Below, in pieces: positions 41,072 through 51,116 of a stretch of DNA of 64,000 nucleotides. The translations under genes were made by a program, and so were the position numbers. Origin of the DNA: Pustulibacterium marinum (GTDB lineage Bacteria; Bacteroidota; Bacteroidia; Flavobacteriales; Flavobacteriaceae). Under the pieces are notes generated by a model. It saw only the letters and a program-made list of their open reading frames with translations, was not told the origin of the DNA and searched no databases. The stretch's first letter is position 1, and the number at the start of each line of letters is the position of its first letter. The DNA lies in contig NZ_FPBK01000005.1 of NCBI RefSeq assembly GCF_900116665.1, forward strand, positions 1-64,000, given 5' to 3'.

Positions 41072-41466
41072 AAAATCAAAAACCTACAAATTTTAAATTC
41101 GTATTTCAAACAGGTGCGAATAGAACTCTTAGAAATTATAACTTCAAAAAGGCTCTGGAAGTTATACTTAACAGTGAATCCGATCGGGAATGTATTAAAA
41201 TTGTTTTTTTAGATACCGGAAATGTTTGGGCCTATAGCAAAAGTGCTGTAAATGCTTTTTTAAATGGAGAGCTTCTATACGAAGAACTAGAAGAAAGATA
41301 TCAATGCGATAATGTATATAGAAATACTGAAACCGTAATTGCAGAAAACCGTACTTCTTATTATCCTGGTAATCTCTGGTGCAAAAAAGAAGATCATCTA
41401 GTCTTGGTTGATGATGATGATTACATTATCACCGAATATTCTAACCTTTTTGAAGTTGTAAATTAA
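41059..41466 (+). CDS. hypothetical protein controlled by a structured leader, 135 aa
   Basis: Begins MSKSENQKPTNFKFVFQTGA. Mixed alpha/beta with an acidic C-terminal part (LVLVDDDDYIITEY). No family recognised. Its first four codons can pair fully with an upstream leader segment, so its translation is probably controlled. A separate promoter lies over its 3' end. Confidence 0.55.
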   Translation: MSKSENQKPTNFKFVFQTGANRTLRNYNFKKALEVILNSESDRECIKIVFLDTGNVWAYSKSAVNAFLNGELLYEELEERYQCDNVYRNTETVIAENRTSYYPGNLWCKKEDHLVLVDDDDYIITEYSNLFEVVN

Positions 41467-41479
41467 ATTTATACTTTTG
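41450..41479 (+). promoter_or_regulatory. promoter ahead of two small membrane-linked genes
   Basis: TTTG at 41450-41453, 18 bp, then a perfect -7 TACTTTTG at 41472-41479. A 15-bp palindrome (ACACTT, AAA, AAGTGT) lies downstream near 41519-41533 and may be an operator or hairpin. The leader to the ATG at 41634 is about 150 nt. Confidence 0.55.
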
Positions 41480-41633
41480 CACCCGTTTTTGTATTTTGAT
41501 ACACCGATAGGTTAAAAAACACTTAAAAAGTGTAATAAAACATGTATTTAATCGACTATATAAGAACTTTAACTTGTGTATGTAGATAAAATATTTAATT
41601 TTAACAGACCTATAAAACTAATATTACTTAATC

Positions 41634-41870
41634 ATGGACTACATTTTAAAATTTAATAATGCTATTCTGAATATTGTAGATTCATTTACTGGAGAGTTAA
41701 ATAATTCTACAGAAGAGGTAACAAAAATGAGAAAAGAGGTTTTTGACATTTCTATTATTCCTAATCCAGGCGATGATAAAAAGCGCTTAAAGGGAGATTT
41801 TAATAGAGTTTTGTTAGACACTAAAAAAGCCCAGAGAAAATTAAGGGAAGAAATTTTAGAGGAAAAATAA
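41634..41870 (+). CDS. hypothetical coiled-coil protein, 78 aa
   Basis: Begins MDYILKFNNAILNIVDSFTG; the second half is charged and helical. It ends 1 bp before the DUF2335-like membrane gene and is probably co-translated with it. Function unknown. Confidence 0.5.
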   Translation: MDYILKFNNAILNIVDSFTGELNNSTEEVTKMRKEVFDISIIPNPGDDKKRLKGDFNRVLLDTKKAQRKLREEILEEK

Positions 41871-41871
41871 A

Positions 41872-42300
41872 ATGGCTAAACAAAGGCGTAGAGCGCAAAT
41901 AACCCGCGATAAAAATCAGCAAGGACATTATGTTGAAGAAGTTTTTGATGATAATTTATTGCCTGATGCAGCTGAAATACGTCAATTACACGAATTAGAT
42001 CCCAATATTATTGAATGGCTCAAATCTAGAGCAGAAAAAGAACAAAATTTCAGGCATGATGTTTACATCAAAAGGGTAAATTTAGTAGCTAAAACTGAAA
42101 AAGGTCTTAGATGGATCAATTACTTAGGTTTATTTTTTTCTTTTCTGTTACTAGCTGGAGGAATGTACCTTTCATATTTTTTAATTGAGCATGATCATCA
42201 GGTAGTAGGGACGATTTTTACTGGTGTTACTTTAATAGCTATAGCTTCATTATTTATGAGTAAGGTTAAAAGTAACAATGGAGAAAAAACAAAAAAATAA
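41872..42300 (+). CDS. DUF2335-like membrane protein, 142 aa
   Basis: Soluble N-terminal half with AEKEQNFRHDVYIKRVN, then two membrane helices (about 82-102 and 108-128, INYLGLFFSFLLLAGGMYLS and VVGTIFTGVTLIAIASLFM). This layout and the charged helix before the first span match the DUF2335 family, common in prophages and of unknown role. A superinfection-exclusion or holin-type role is possible. A terminator follows. Confidence 0.55.
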   Translation: MAKQRRRAQITRDKNQQGHYVEEVFDDNLLPDAAEIRQLHELDPNIIEWLKSRAEKEQNFRHDVYIKRVNLVAKTEKGLRWINYLGLFFSFLLLAGGMYLSYFLIEHDHQVVGTIFTGVTLIAIASLFMSKVKSNNGEKTKK

Positions 42301-42327
42301 TTATTTATCAAGTTAAAATAACTTTAA

Positions 42328-42351
42328 GCCACCTAATAAGGTGGCTTTTTT
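42328..42351 (+). terminator. terminator before the tape-measure unit
   Basis: GCCACC (42328-42333) pairs with GGTGGC (42340-42345), followed by six T. The stem bases equal those of the terminator at 39993. A CATGTTACA box follows immediately. Confidence 0.8.
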
Positions 42352-42389
42352 CATGTTACACCTAAAGACTTCATCTTTTGCCACTTTAG
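42352..42389 (+). promoter_or_regulatory. candidate tape-measure promoter with variant box
   Basis: CATGTTACA at 42352-42360 is one mismatch from the CATGTAACA box and, like the 25979 copy, directly follows a terminator T-tract. Thirty bp from the box start stands CACTTTAG (42382-42389), a weak -7. It is the weakest of the five boxes. Confidence 0.4.
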
Positions 42390-42411
42390 CCAAAGCTAAA
42401 GAATCGCTACC

Positions 42412-45400
42412 ATGGCAAAGACAATCACAGATGAAGAAATTAAACTCTCCATTATAATCAATGGAGATCCTGCTCAAAAACAATTACACGATTTAGACAA
42501 GTCTACTCGAACCTTAATAAGTGACAACAAAAAACTAAGAGATGAGCGTAGAGCTTTAGAACGTGAAGGAAAAAAGCATACTGCCGAATGGAAGCATTTA
42601 ACTTCAGAAATAAACGCTAATCAAACTGAAATAGATAACAACAGAGCAAAAATGAAAGGGCTACAAGATCAAATCGGTATATCCGGTATGACTATGAAGC
42701 AACTTAGAAGTGAAGCTCGTAAACTTCGTGTTCAATTAGATAATGCAGTACCAGGAACAGCAGCTTACAAAAAATATGAAGCAGAATTAAAAGTAGTTTC
42801 TACACGTTTAGATGAATTAAAAGGAAAAGCAGCTTTAGCAAAGTTCTCTATAAAATCTTTGGCGGATGGTTTTAACCGTTATGCCGCGTTAGGCGCTTCT
42901 TTTATTGCTTTTCTTACTGGAGTGGTACTCTCCATTCAAAATCTAATAGATATATCCGGAAAGCTTTCAGATGCGCAGGCAGATGTACAAAAGACGACTG
43001 GCTTAACAAAGGATGAAGTTAATGAGCTAACAAAGTCTTTTGGGCTATTAAAAACGCGTACAGCTCGTATAGAATTGCTGAAACTGGCAGAAGAGGCTGG
43101 GCGTCTCGGTATTAAAGGCACCGAAAATATACAGGCGTTTGTAACCGAAGCCAATAAAATGAAAGTTGCCTTGGGAGATGATCTTGGGGAAACTGCTATT
43201 CGAGATGTGGGTAAAATGGTAGATATCTACAGAGTGGGTGAACAAACGGGAAGAGATTTCGCGGGTTCTATGAATGCTTTAGGTTCTGCTATTAATGAAG
43301 TGTCTGCTTCTGGATCTAACCAGGCAGGTTTTTTAGTAGACTACCTAAAAAGACAAGCAGGTATTGCTTCTCAAGCTAGAATTTCAGCTGCAGATAACGT
43401 TGCTTATGCTGCCACTTTCGATGAAATAGGTCAAAGTGTAGAAGTTTCTGCTACTGCAATGAACAAGGTTTGGGCCGATATGTTTCAAGATCCTTCTACG
43501 TATGCTAAAATAGCACAAATGTCTGTTAAAGACTTCTCTACTCTTTTACAGACTGACGCTAACGAAGCTATGCTCCTATTTCTTGAAGGGTTAAATAAAG
43601 ACTCTTCCGGACTCCAGATACTTTTAGAAAAAATGAAAGATTTGGAAGTTGGTGGTTCTCGTGGGGTAGCTGCTTTAGCTGCTCTATCTAGTTCTACGAA
43701 TTTACTTCGTGAACGACAACAACAAAGTAATAAAGCTTTGGAAGAAGCTACTTCACTTACTAATGAGTACAACCTTAAGAATAACAATTTAGCCGCAATG
43801 TTAGAAAAAGTTAAAAGAAAAGTTATTGGTATGGTTACTCCAGAGGGGTTTGTTAAGTGGCTAGAAGACTCCGTTACGTGGTTTGCTAAATTCATTGGTG
43901 CTGCAGAGGATGCAGATGGTTCTGTAGGTAAATGGAGAAAAACACTTGTTTTTACAGCTAAGATTATTGCGGTGATAACTGCTGCCCTGGTAACTAATGT
44001 AGCATGGCAAAAATTAGTTTTGTTATGGACCAACCGTAACACTGCCGGAACGGTATTATACAATGCAGCTGTAAGAGCTCGCGCAGTTGCTGAGGGAATA
44101 GCTACTGTTGCAACTCAATCTTATGCTGCTGTGACTATGTTACTAAGTGGTAATTTAAAAGGGGCTGTCCAAGCTCTTAGAATTATGGCTACTACTCTTA
44201 AAACCACGCCTTGGGGTTTAGCTTTAGCTGCATTAAGTGCTGTAGTAGTAGCGTATCAAATGTTTTCGGAAGAAGTGACAACTGCCTCTAAGATTCAAAA
44301 AAATATTAATGATGTTCATGTAGATGCATTAAAGAGGATTGATAATGAGAAAAGAGAGCTTGAGAAACTTGTAGGTGTTATCAAAGATGAAAATACCTCT
44401 ATGGAGGATAAAGAAACTTACCTGAAAAGGCTGAATGCAATTATACCAGATCACATAGGATTTATAACTAAAGAAAATATTGCCACTGCTGAAGGTAAAA
44501 AGATTCTCGATGCATATACGGAAAGTTTATATAAGAATGCGCGTGCGCGTGCAGCTCAGGCAAAATTTGATGATTTAGCATCGCAAAGAATAGATATTGA
44601 AAATACTACCTCTAAAGATTACAATAGTAGTGTAGATAACTTTTTCGAATCTATCTGGAGGAAGTTTGGTGTAGAATCTACTCATATGAAAGATCGTAGT
44701 GATGTAGAAGAATTGGTTGCAAAAATGTTAGGTATAGATGCAAAAACAATTGAACGTGTAATTGATAAAGAAACCGGGCAGGTTGTAGGTTATGCCAATA
44801 AAAAAGTAGAAAAATTAGTAGCGCAGACTATGGCTGAGAGCGGACTGGATGAAAAAGAGAAGCAGCTACGTGACATTGATGCGCAAATGAAAGCATTAGA
44901 AGCTGATATCAAAACCGGTTCTAATGTTTCTTCAGATGGACCGAAAGAAGGAGAGACTCAGGTGATCGACGGGGTTACGTATGTTTATAGAAATGGAAAG
45001 TGGGTGCCAATTGTAGTTACGTCTCCAGATGCGCCAAAAGACAATCGATATCTGAAGGGCTTGCAAAAGCAATTGGACGATGCGTATGAGGCTGAGAAAA
45101 AGGCTCAAAATGATCGCTTACAATTAATTTCTGATGGTTTTCAAAAAGAAGTATTACTTGAGCAGGAAAATCATAAGAACAAATTACATGATCTGGAAGC
45201 TAGGGCTAAAGAACTACAGGACCTAGAAAATCAATTAAATTCAGACTTAGCAGATCCTAGCAAGAAACTAACTTCAGAAGAGCGCTCTACAATAGCCGCT
45301 ACCAAAGCAGCTATTAAAGAGGAATTAGCTCAAATAAACGATCAAATTGAATCTGAAGAGGCACTGCACCAAAATCGTTTGGGAACTATTTACGCTAATG

Positions 45401-46734
45401 GAGTGTCGGACGCAGTAAAATTAGCGAAGGAAAAATATGATCGAGAAAAGGTAATCAGAGATACAAATTATGAGGAAGCCTATGCCGCGCTAGAGAATAA
45501 TAAAAAAGCTCAAAAAGCACTAACAGAAAAATACAATCAAGAGGAACTCAGGGCTCAAGAAGAGTTCTTAAAGAAGCTTCTAAAAGATTATCAGGTCTTA
45601 CTTGATGATAATGGAACCGGGGGCTTGAATCTTGAATTGTTAACTGAAAAACAGAAACAAGAAATCCTTGATAAAATTGCTGAAATAAAAAAGGCTTTAG
45701 CTGAATTAAGAAATAAAGGAGGTGCAGATCCTTTTGCTTCAAAAGGGTTAGATAATAGAGTTGATTTACTGGGAATGACAGCGCAGGATTGGAGTAATTT
45801 ATTCAATAATTTGAATAAAGGAAAAATTCAATTCGAAGAGCTTTATGCTGTTATAGGCGTTCTTCAAAAGGCATGGAAAACATATAATGATTATATCACC
45901 GCTTCAGAGAATGCTAAAATGGCGCAATATGAAGCAAGTCAAACAGCTCAAAAGGAAGCTTTAGATAAACGATTGGCCAATGGTTTTATAAACCAGCGAC
46001 AATACAATGATCAACTGGAACAGTTAGAAAATGATCTTGATAAAAAGAAAGCTGAATTACAATACAAACAAGCTAAGCGCGAGCGTGATTTAGCTATTGT
46101 GTCGGCAATTACAAATACGGCTCAAGGTGTCAGTAAAGCATTAACGCTTGCATGGCCATTGTCTATGGTGGTAGCATCGTTAGTAAGTGCTATGGGACTT
46201 GCTCAAGTGGCCACAATTCAAAAACAAACGATAGCTAAAGGTTACGAAGAGGGATTATATCCTGATTACGTGAAGCGTGAGCAGGATGGTAAAATGTTCA
46301 AGGCTTCTTATGGTGGTAAAACCAAATCGGGTATAGTAAGTAAGCCTACTTACTTCTTGGCTGGAGAGGGTAGTAAACCTGAAATTGTAATTGATAATAA
46401 TGCCTTTAGAAAAATGAATCCTGAAGTTAAGGATGCTCTGATTAGGGAGCTACGCGGGGTTAAAGGTTTTGAAAATGGTCTTTATAATGATCATCTAAAA
46501 CGTTATGAAGTTCCTGTAGGTTCTTCTCCAAAAACATCTAGTAGCAGCTCACCTACCACAGATGCAATACTATTAAAGGTGATGCAGGTAATGGAAGAAA
46601 ATACCGCTGTAATGAGTGAAATAAAAGAAAGAGGAATTGAAGCTAGAGTTTCAAATAAAGACTATAAATCAATGAAAAATATTGATGAAGGTGTGAAAAA
46701 TTACAAAAGGATAATTAATAAAAATATAGTGTAA
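42412..46734 (+). CDS. tail tape measure protein
   Basis: A 1440-residue protein, the longest in the phage. Residues 20-150 form a coiled coil (DKSTRTLISDNKKLRDERRA). A hydrophobic segment near 155-180 precedes the conserved tape-measure core (LSDAQADVQKTTGLTKDEVN). More membrane-like segments follow near 520-535 and 600-615, then a long helical region to 1200 and a final domain. Its length sets the tail length; at about 1.5 angstrom per residue a tail above 200 nm would be expected. It starts a unit of four tail genes. No programmed frameshift was seen upstream. Confidence 0.85.
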   Translation: MAKTITDEEIKLSIIINGDPAQKQLHDLDKSTRTLISDNKKLRDERRALEREGKKHTAEWKHLTSEINANQTEIDNNRAKMKGLQDQIGISGMTMKQLRSEARKLRVQLDNAVPGTAAYKKYEAELKVVSTRLDELKGKAALAKFSIKSLADGFNRYAALGASFIAFLTGVVLSIQNLIDISGKLSDAQADVQKTTGLTKDEVNELTKSFGLLKTRTARIELLKLAEEAGRLGIKGTENIQAFVTEANKMKVALGDDLGETAIRDVGKMVDIYRVGEQTGRDFAGSMNALGSAINEVSASGSNQAGFLVDYLKRQAGIASQARISAADNVAYAATFDEIGQSVEVSATAMNKVWADMFQDPSTYAKIAQMSVKDFSTLLQTDANEAMLLFLEGLNKDSSGLQILLEKMKDLEVGGSRGVAALAALSSSTNLLRERQQQSNKALEEATSLTNEYNLKNNNLAAMLEKVKRKVIGMVTPEGFVKWLEDSVTWFAKFIGAAEDADGSVGKWRKTLVFTAKIIAVITAALVTNVAWQKLVLLWTNRNTAGTVLYNAAVRARAVAEGIATVATQSYAAVTMLLSGNLKGAVQALRIMATTLKTTPWGLALAALSAVVVAYQMFSEEVTTASKIQKNINDVHVDALKRIDNEKRELEKLVGVIKDENTSMEDKETYLKRLNAIIPDHIGFITKENIATAEGKKILDAYTESLYKNARARAAQAKFDDLASQRIDIENTTSKDYNSSVDNFFESIWRKFGVESTHMKDRSDVEELVAKMLGIDAKTIERVIDKETGQVVGYANKKVEKLVAQTMAESGLDEKEKQLRDIDAQMKALEADIKTGSNVSSDGPKEGETQVIDGVTYVYRNGKWVPIVVTSPDAPKDNRYLKGLQKQLDDAYEAEKKAQNDRLQLISDGFQKEVLLEQENHKNKLHDLEARAKELQDLENQLNSDLADPSKKLTSEERSTIAATKAAIKEELAQINDQIESEEALHQNRLGTIYANGVSDAVKLAKEKYDREKVIRDTNYEEAYAALENNKKAQKALTEKYNQEELRAQEEFLKKLLKDYQVLLDDNGTGGLNLELLTEKQKQEILDKIAEIKKALAELRNKGGADPFASKGLDNRVDLLGMTAQDWSNLFNNLNKGKIQFEELYAVIGVLQKAWKTYNDYITASENAKMAQYEASQTAQKEALDKRLANGFINQRQYNDQLEQLENDLDKKKAELQYKQAKRERDLAIVSAITNTAQGVSKALTLAWPLSMVVASLVSAMGLAQVATIQKQTIAKGYEEGLYPDYVKREQDGKMFKASYGGKTKSGIVSKPTYFLAGEGSKPEIVIDNNAFRKMNPEVKDALIRELRGVKGFENGLYNDHLKRYEVPVGSSPKTSSSSSPTTDAILLKVMQVMEENTAVMSEIKERGIEARVSNKDYKSMKNIDEGVKNYKRIINKNIV

Positions 46735-47135
46735 TGGGGTATGATCATTTTACTAATAACAAGACATTTTCATTGGCTTCTGTGAATGTGGCTTGTAATA
46801 AATTAATAGATTATTTAGAATTAAAATTTGCAGATGAAATCAAGAGGAACAGCATTGGTTTAACGGGTAATTCAGCAAGAGCTTTAACCGGGTTAAATGT
46901 AGAAGTTAAATGTATATCCTTTATTACCGCAAGTGAGATGATGTACAAAGATCTTGTAAAGTCGATAGATGATGTACTATCCGGATCGTCAAAATTGGTC
47001 TATAAAGATCGAATTCAATACAAGTTAAAAGAGACCTATCTAGAGGTGTGGTTTTCGTCTTCTGCTGTTTCATTTCAAGTATTAAACAATATTCAATATC
47101 AAACAATTTCTGAAATCCCTGAAAACATAAACTAA
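46734..47135 (+). CDS. hypothetical tail protein, 133 aa
   Basis: Begins MGYDHFTNNKTFSLASVNVA. Mixed fold, no domain recognised. It is coupled by TAATG to both the tape measure and the next gene, so it is probably a distal-tail component. Confidence 0.5.
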   Translation: MGYDHFTNNKTFSLASVNVACNKLIDYLELKFADEIKRNSIGLTGNSARALTGLNVEVKCISFITASEMMYKDLVKSIDDVLSGSSKLVYKDRIQYKLKETYLEVWFSSSAVSFQVLNNIQYQTISEIPENIN

Positions 47136-49270
47136 TGCCTATACCTATTTCTCCAACTCCTGGTTTTAATCCTTCAGATAACAATGATCTGTATTTTGCT
47201 GATTGGGTAGTGCTCCCTTCAGTTTATAATTTAACGTATTCTCAAGGCAATGATAGTCCTGCAGATATCAATGCCGTAATAGGAATTAAAAACTTCATCG
47301 CAGATGAGTCTTTCAATTATGATTCATATCGCATAAAATGCGAAACTAATTTCTCCAACGATATTTTTGCAATCGTATCTGGAACTGTTGCTGATACTGG
47401 TGAAAATGGATTGCTTTTATCTGAAGCTAATCTAAATACAATTTTAAATATAAATTTCAACGGATTAGGATTGTTGGATGTTGGTGACTATTCACTTACG
47501 GTTATTTATAAAGCTTATGGTTTATCTGGAGAAACAGAGGTTTATCTAGAAGAGAAAACCGTATCGGTTAATTTAACGGTAGTGTCTGAAGACACTGCTT
47601 ATGTAACACCTGTAAATACTTATTTTCAATATTCTGAAGGTGGTTATGGTATTGAAACTATTGTAGTTTCAGCTGAAGGAGATTTTGAAATAAAAGTACC
47701 TTCTCAATTTACTTTGACTGCTGAAGGGTTGACATTAGATAATGTTTACCTGACTACAAAAACTTATGTTGGTTCTGGTTCTATGGAAATAAGTGTGAGC
47801 GTACTTAATTTACTGTTATTTCAAAATAGCATCACCTTTAATAGCTGCTCTATAAGTAGCAATGGTAATATTTCGAATTTCTATTTTATTAGAAATCAAG
47901 AAGAATCAGATCAACCAATGGTTGTTTTTCCGGAAGCTCTAGAATTCGATGTTTTTGAAGGTTCTTCAGTTATAGATCCAAAGGATCTATTTATTTTAAC
48001 GCAAGAAGATTTTACAGTAGATGTTTTTATAGGCTGGGCATATAGTTCAGTTATTCAAGGAAATGGACCACAAGAAATTCAAGTAGGTATAGTAAGTGCA
48101 TCTAATTTCTCTGTGGGAAGTTATGAGGGGTATATAACTGTTTCTTCCGGTGGTGATAGTCTACAGGTTCCTATAGTGGTGAATGTGTTGCCGTTTTTTA
48201 ATACAACTTTTTCGGAAAGTTTAAATTTCACTTTAGATGATCATTATGTAACCGTCAATTCTGTTGAACCAAATTCAATAGTCAATGTGGTTATGTCTAT
48301 GAAAATTTACAATTATGCGTCATCTTCATATGTAGATAAAATATATAAAGGATCTGTTCCTGTTTTTGGAGGAGAGGCGAAGTTTTATCCTGGTACCATA
48401 ATAGAAACTGCAATCAAGAAATTAAATGCTCCGGCAGATTATCTCGAAGGATCTATATCAGATCTTGAAGGAGTATTTCCTGTGTATAAACCCGCCAAAG
48501 TGTCTATATCACTTGAAGAAATGAATATTGACACTGAAGAAGTGATCAATTCCGGTACTGTTAATAATGTTTTGTGGCTTAAAGGGGTTACTCCGGAAGG
48601 CTTTAGTTCTGAAGGAATTCTAGAAGTGACAGATGTTTCTGAGCGTGTTACTATCAATTCCATAGCTACAGTGAGTTTTGCGAAACTTCCTGGTGTCTAC
48701 CAGATAAAAACATTGGTAAATGATGAGGAGGAATCAATAGAGTATTACAATGCGTCGGATGAGTATGTGTTTACTTTATTAAAGAATTTTAATTCCTATG
48801 CTCAAGGAGATGTCATAGAAATTATAATCATGACCGAATTAGGTAACTATACAAAGAAATTTATAGTCTTTCCAGATTCAAAAAACAGTAACCTTATAGC
48901 CTGGAGTAATGAATATGGTTGCTTGAAGATTTTTGAATTTACTGGTGACTATACACTGAAAGATGAATTAGACTTTATCTCAAATACTTCATTTAAAAAT
49001 AATGTTCAGTTTAGTGAAAACTTGGAGATTTTAAAGAACAATATTTTAACTATCAATACAGGATATGTTTTAAGCACCGGTTATGAGATTATCAGTTCTT
49101 TAATGTATGCAAAGAAAGTTTGGAAATTGTACCAGGGAAGTTCCAAGGTTCTACTATTGAATAGCACTACTACTGAACTTGAAAATAAAAGTTCAGATCA
49201 AGAGCTTTTCTATTATGATGTTGAATTTAAAATAAATGCAGACTATGTTTTTCAGGTTTTCAAATTCTAA
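47135..49270 (+). CDS. distal tail protein with BACON-like/Ig-like domains, 711 aa
   Basis: Beta-rich protein. FPEALEFDVFEGSSVIDPKD near 265-285 and the strand SSGGDSLQVPIVVNVLPFF near 335-355 resemble BACON-type Ig-like domains of Bacteroidota. Such domains bind polysaccharide or mucin in other phages of this phylum. It lies after the tape measure, where tail-tip and side-fibre hub proteins are coded. It overlaps the next gene by 35 bp. The binding role is inferred. Confidence 0.5.
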   Translation: MPIPISPTPGFNPSDNNDLYFADWVVLPSVYNLTYSQGNDSPADINAVIGIKNFIADESFNYDSYRIKCETNFSNDIFAIVSGTVADTGENGLLLSEANLNTILNINFNGLGLLDVGDYSLTVIYKAYGLSGETEVYLEEKTVSVNLTVVSEDTAYVTPVNTYFQYSEGGYGIETIVVSAEGDFEIKVPSQFTLTAEGLTLDNVYLTTKTYVGSGSMEISVSVLNLLLFQNSITFNSCSISSNGNISNFYFIRNQEESDQPMVVFPEALEFDVFEGSSVIDPKDLFILTQEDFTVDVFIGWAYSSVIQGNGPQEIQVGIVSASNFSVGSYEGYITVSSGGDSLQVPIVVNVLPFFNTTFSESLNFTLDDHYVTVNSVEPNSIVNVVMSMKIYNYASSSYVDKIYKGSVPVFGGEAKFYPGTIIETAIKKLNAPADYLEGSISDLEGVFPVYKPAKVSISLEEMNIDTEEVINSGTVNNVLWLKGVTPEGFSSEGILEVTDVSERVTINSIATVSFAKLPGVYQIKTLVNDEEESIEYYNASDEYVFTLLKNFNSYAQGDVIEIIIMTELGNYTKKFIVFPDSKNSNLIAWSNEYGCLKIFEFTGDYTLKDELDFISNTSFKNNVQFSENLEILKNNILTINTGYVLSTGYEIISSLMYAKKVWKLYQGSSKVLLLNSTTTELENKSSDQELFYYDVEFKINADYVFQVFKF

Positions 49271-51116
49271 TTATAATCTAGATCTAAAACATTTTTCAAT
49301 TACTCAAATTGAAAAAAATTACTGGTTTTACTCTAATTTTTTTACAAAATCCACTTATCCGATTACGATTACTATTGATGATGAATTAGATGAGGCTATG
49401 GGGTTTATTTTGGACCATAATTCAACGGAGAAAAAAACATACTTCAATGGTTTGTTCTTTCATGATGGAAAATATGAAAAAGCTGTCATGGACCTAGAAG
49501 ATTTAGAGGGCAGAAATGCCACGGTGCAAATAATATTTGGTTTTGATGAGCTTCCCAATTGGGATAAGAAGCTTTCTGAATTACCTTTAGATATAATAGA
49601 TCTGGAAACCAATTTAGCAGATCATGCAGGGACTATAGTAAATCAATCTTGGCCATCGGTAAATTATAATTTCCCGCTATTGCATACAGATGATTTTGAT
49701 ACATCTTCAGAAGAATGGGGAGATTTTTTGGGTAAAATAAATAATTATGTGAATAATCAGTTTGTCCAAAATGTAGTGGATTTAGATGATGGATCAATAA
49801 AGAATAAAAACATTCTGCAACCATTACCTCATTTGCTGTACGTTTTGCAGGTGGGATTCCAAAATGCAGGTTACAACCTATCAGGAGATATCCTGAATAT
49901 CCAGGAGCTTCAGAAAGCTTGGATATATAGTAAGTCCGATTATTATTCAAACACGCGAGAGGATAGTGATGAAGTGGCTGTAATGGTGGAAGATTATGAA
50001 ACTACTTTTATCTACGCTACTGGTGAAGGCAATTATAATGGCGCATCCTTTTATACCACGATGTGTAAATATTTTCGAACCATAGAATTTCCTATGAATG
50101 GCAAATATAAAATTGCAGGGAATGTTCATTCACGGAGATTTCACAGCTATTGCTATACGAGTTTTAAATTTGGAGAAGATCTTCTTCAGGAAATTGAATA
50201 TGACCATAGTGCTATTGTAGAGTACGATTTAGATGCGATAGATTTTAATGTAGATATTACAGATTTTGAAAATCAAGTTGTACTTATTTCTGTAGAATCT
50301 AGATTTCTAACTTCTGCAGTTGATTATTATGAAGATGGTTATATAGTGGATCTAACTGTGACACCTCTTGAAGTTTATGACAATAGTGGTGAAATAGTTC
50401 CGGCCTTGTTAGGAGCCAATAAAATAGATTTGACGAAGTGTGTTCCAGATATGACTTTTGGAGCTGCTGTTACTGCTGTTAGAAATTGGTTCAATTTATC
50501 ATTAGAGATTGAAGGATCAGATATCTTGATGAACTTTATAACTAAACAGGTAAATAAGTCGTCAGCAATAGATCTGTCTAATTTTGAGGTCAAAGCTCCA
50601 GTAAGAAAATTTAATAAGGGCTTATCATGGGAATTAAAATTTAAGGATGTAGATAGCTATGAGTATTCCTTTACAAGTATATTTTATAGTGAAAATGGTA
50701 TAGAAACTTCTGGTTACAGTTTAACCGATAAAACAACTGAGGTTACTATAGACGCACTTCCTCTTCCATTATCTTTTAAAACCAATACAACTAGTGCATA
50801 TACTGTTATTGATGGAACAGATCGTCTATGCTTGGTTTTGTATGATGGCTTGGTTTCAGATAAAAATCAAAGTTTGGATTCTTCATCATTGTTGGTTCCT
50901 GCAGTGTTTAATAATTATTGGAAAAATTGGTTAAAAAATAGAATTAATTCTGTTTCCTATCAATGGAGCTTTAAGGCTTCAATGATGGATGTAATTAATC
51001 TTTCTAACAAATCTGTAATTTTCGCATATAATAGATTCCATTTGGTAAATACAATTGAAAAAACAAACGAAACCTTAATGACCTATGAAATAGAATTGGA
51101 GCTTGAGTCTATTTGA
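49236..51116 (+). CDS. tail-tip/baseplate-like protein, 626 aa
   Basis: Begins MQTMFFRFSNSNYNLDLKHF (a later ATG may be used). It contains PLPHLLYVLQVGFQNAGYNL near 195 and VRNWFNLSLEIEGSDILMNF near 415. Large, beta-rich and last in the tail operon, it resembles tail-tip proteins of Bacteroidota siphoviruses in size and place. No enzyme motif seen. Its 3' end overlaps the convergent integrase gene by 8 bp. Confidence 0.5.
   Translation: MQTMFFRFSNSNYNLDLKHFSITQIEKNYWFYSNFFTKSTYPITITIDDELDEAMGFILDHNSTEKKTYFNGLFFHDGKYEKAVMDLEDLEGRNATVQIIFGFDELPNWDKKLSELPLDIIDLETNLADHAGTIVNQSWPSVNYNFPLLHTDDFDTSSEEWGDFLGKINNYVNNQFVQNVVDLDDGSIKNKNILQPLPHLLYVLQVGFQNAGYNLSGDILNIQELQKAWIYSKSDYYSNTREDSDEVAVMVEDYETTFIYATGEGNYNGASFYTTMCKYFRTIEFPMNGKYKIAGNVHSRRFHSYCYTSFKFGEDLLQEIEYDHSAIVEYDLDAIDFNVDITDFENQVVLISVESRFLTSAVDYYEDGYIVDLTVTPLEVYDNSGEIVPALLGANKIDLTKCVPDMTFGAAVTAVRNWFNLSLEIEGSDILMNFITKQVNKSSAIDLSNFEVKAPVRKFNKGLSWELKFKDVDSYEYSFTSIFYSENGIETSGYSLTDKTTEVTIDALPLPLSFKTNTTSAYTVIDGTDRLCLVLYDGLVSDKNQSLDSSSLLVPAVFNNYWKNWLKNRINSVSYQWSFKASMMDVINLSNKSVIFAYNRFHLVNTIEKTNETLMTYEIELELESI

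Noticed and set aside
43485-44063. Minus-strand open frame of 192 codons inside the tape-measure gene
   Set aside because: Low-complexity shadow frame; the plus strand encodes the conserved tape-measure core there.
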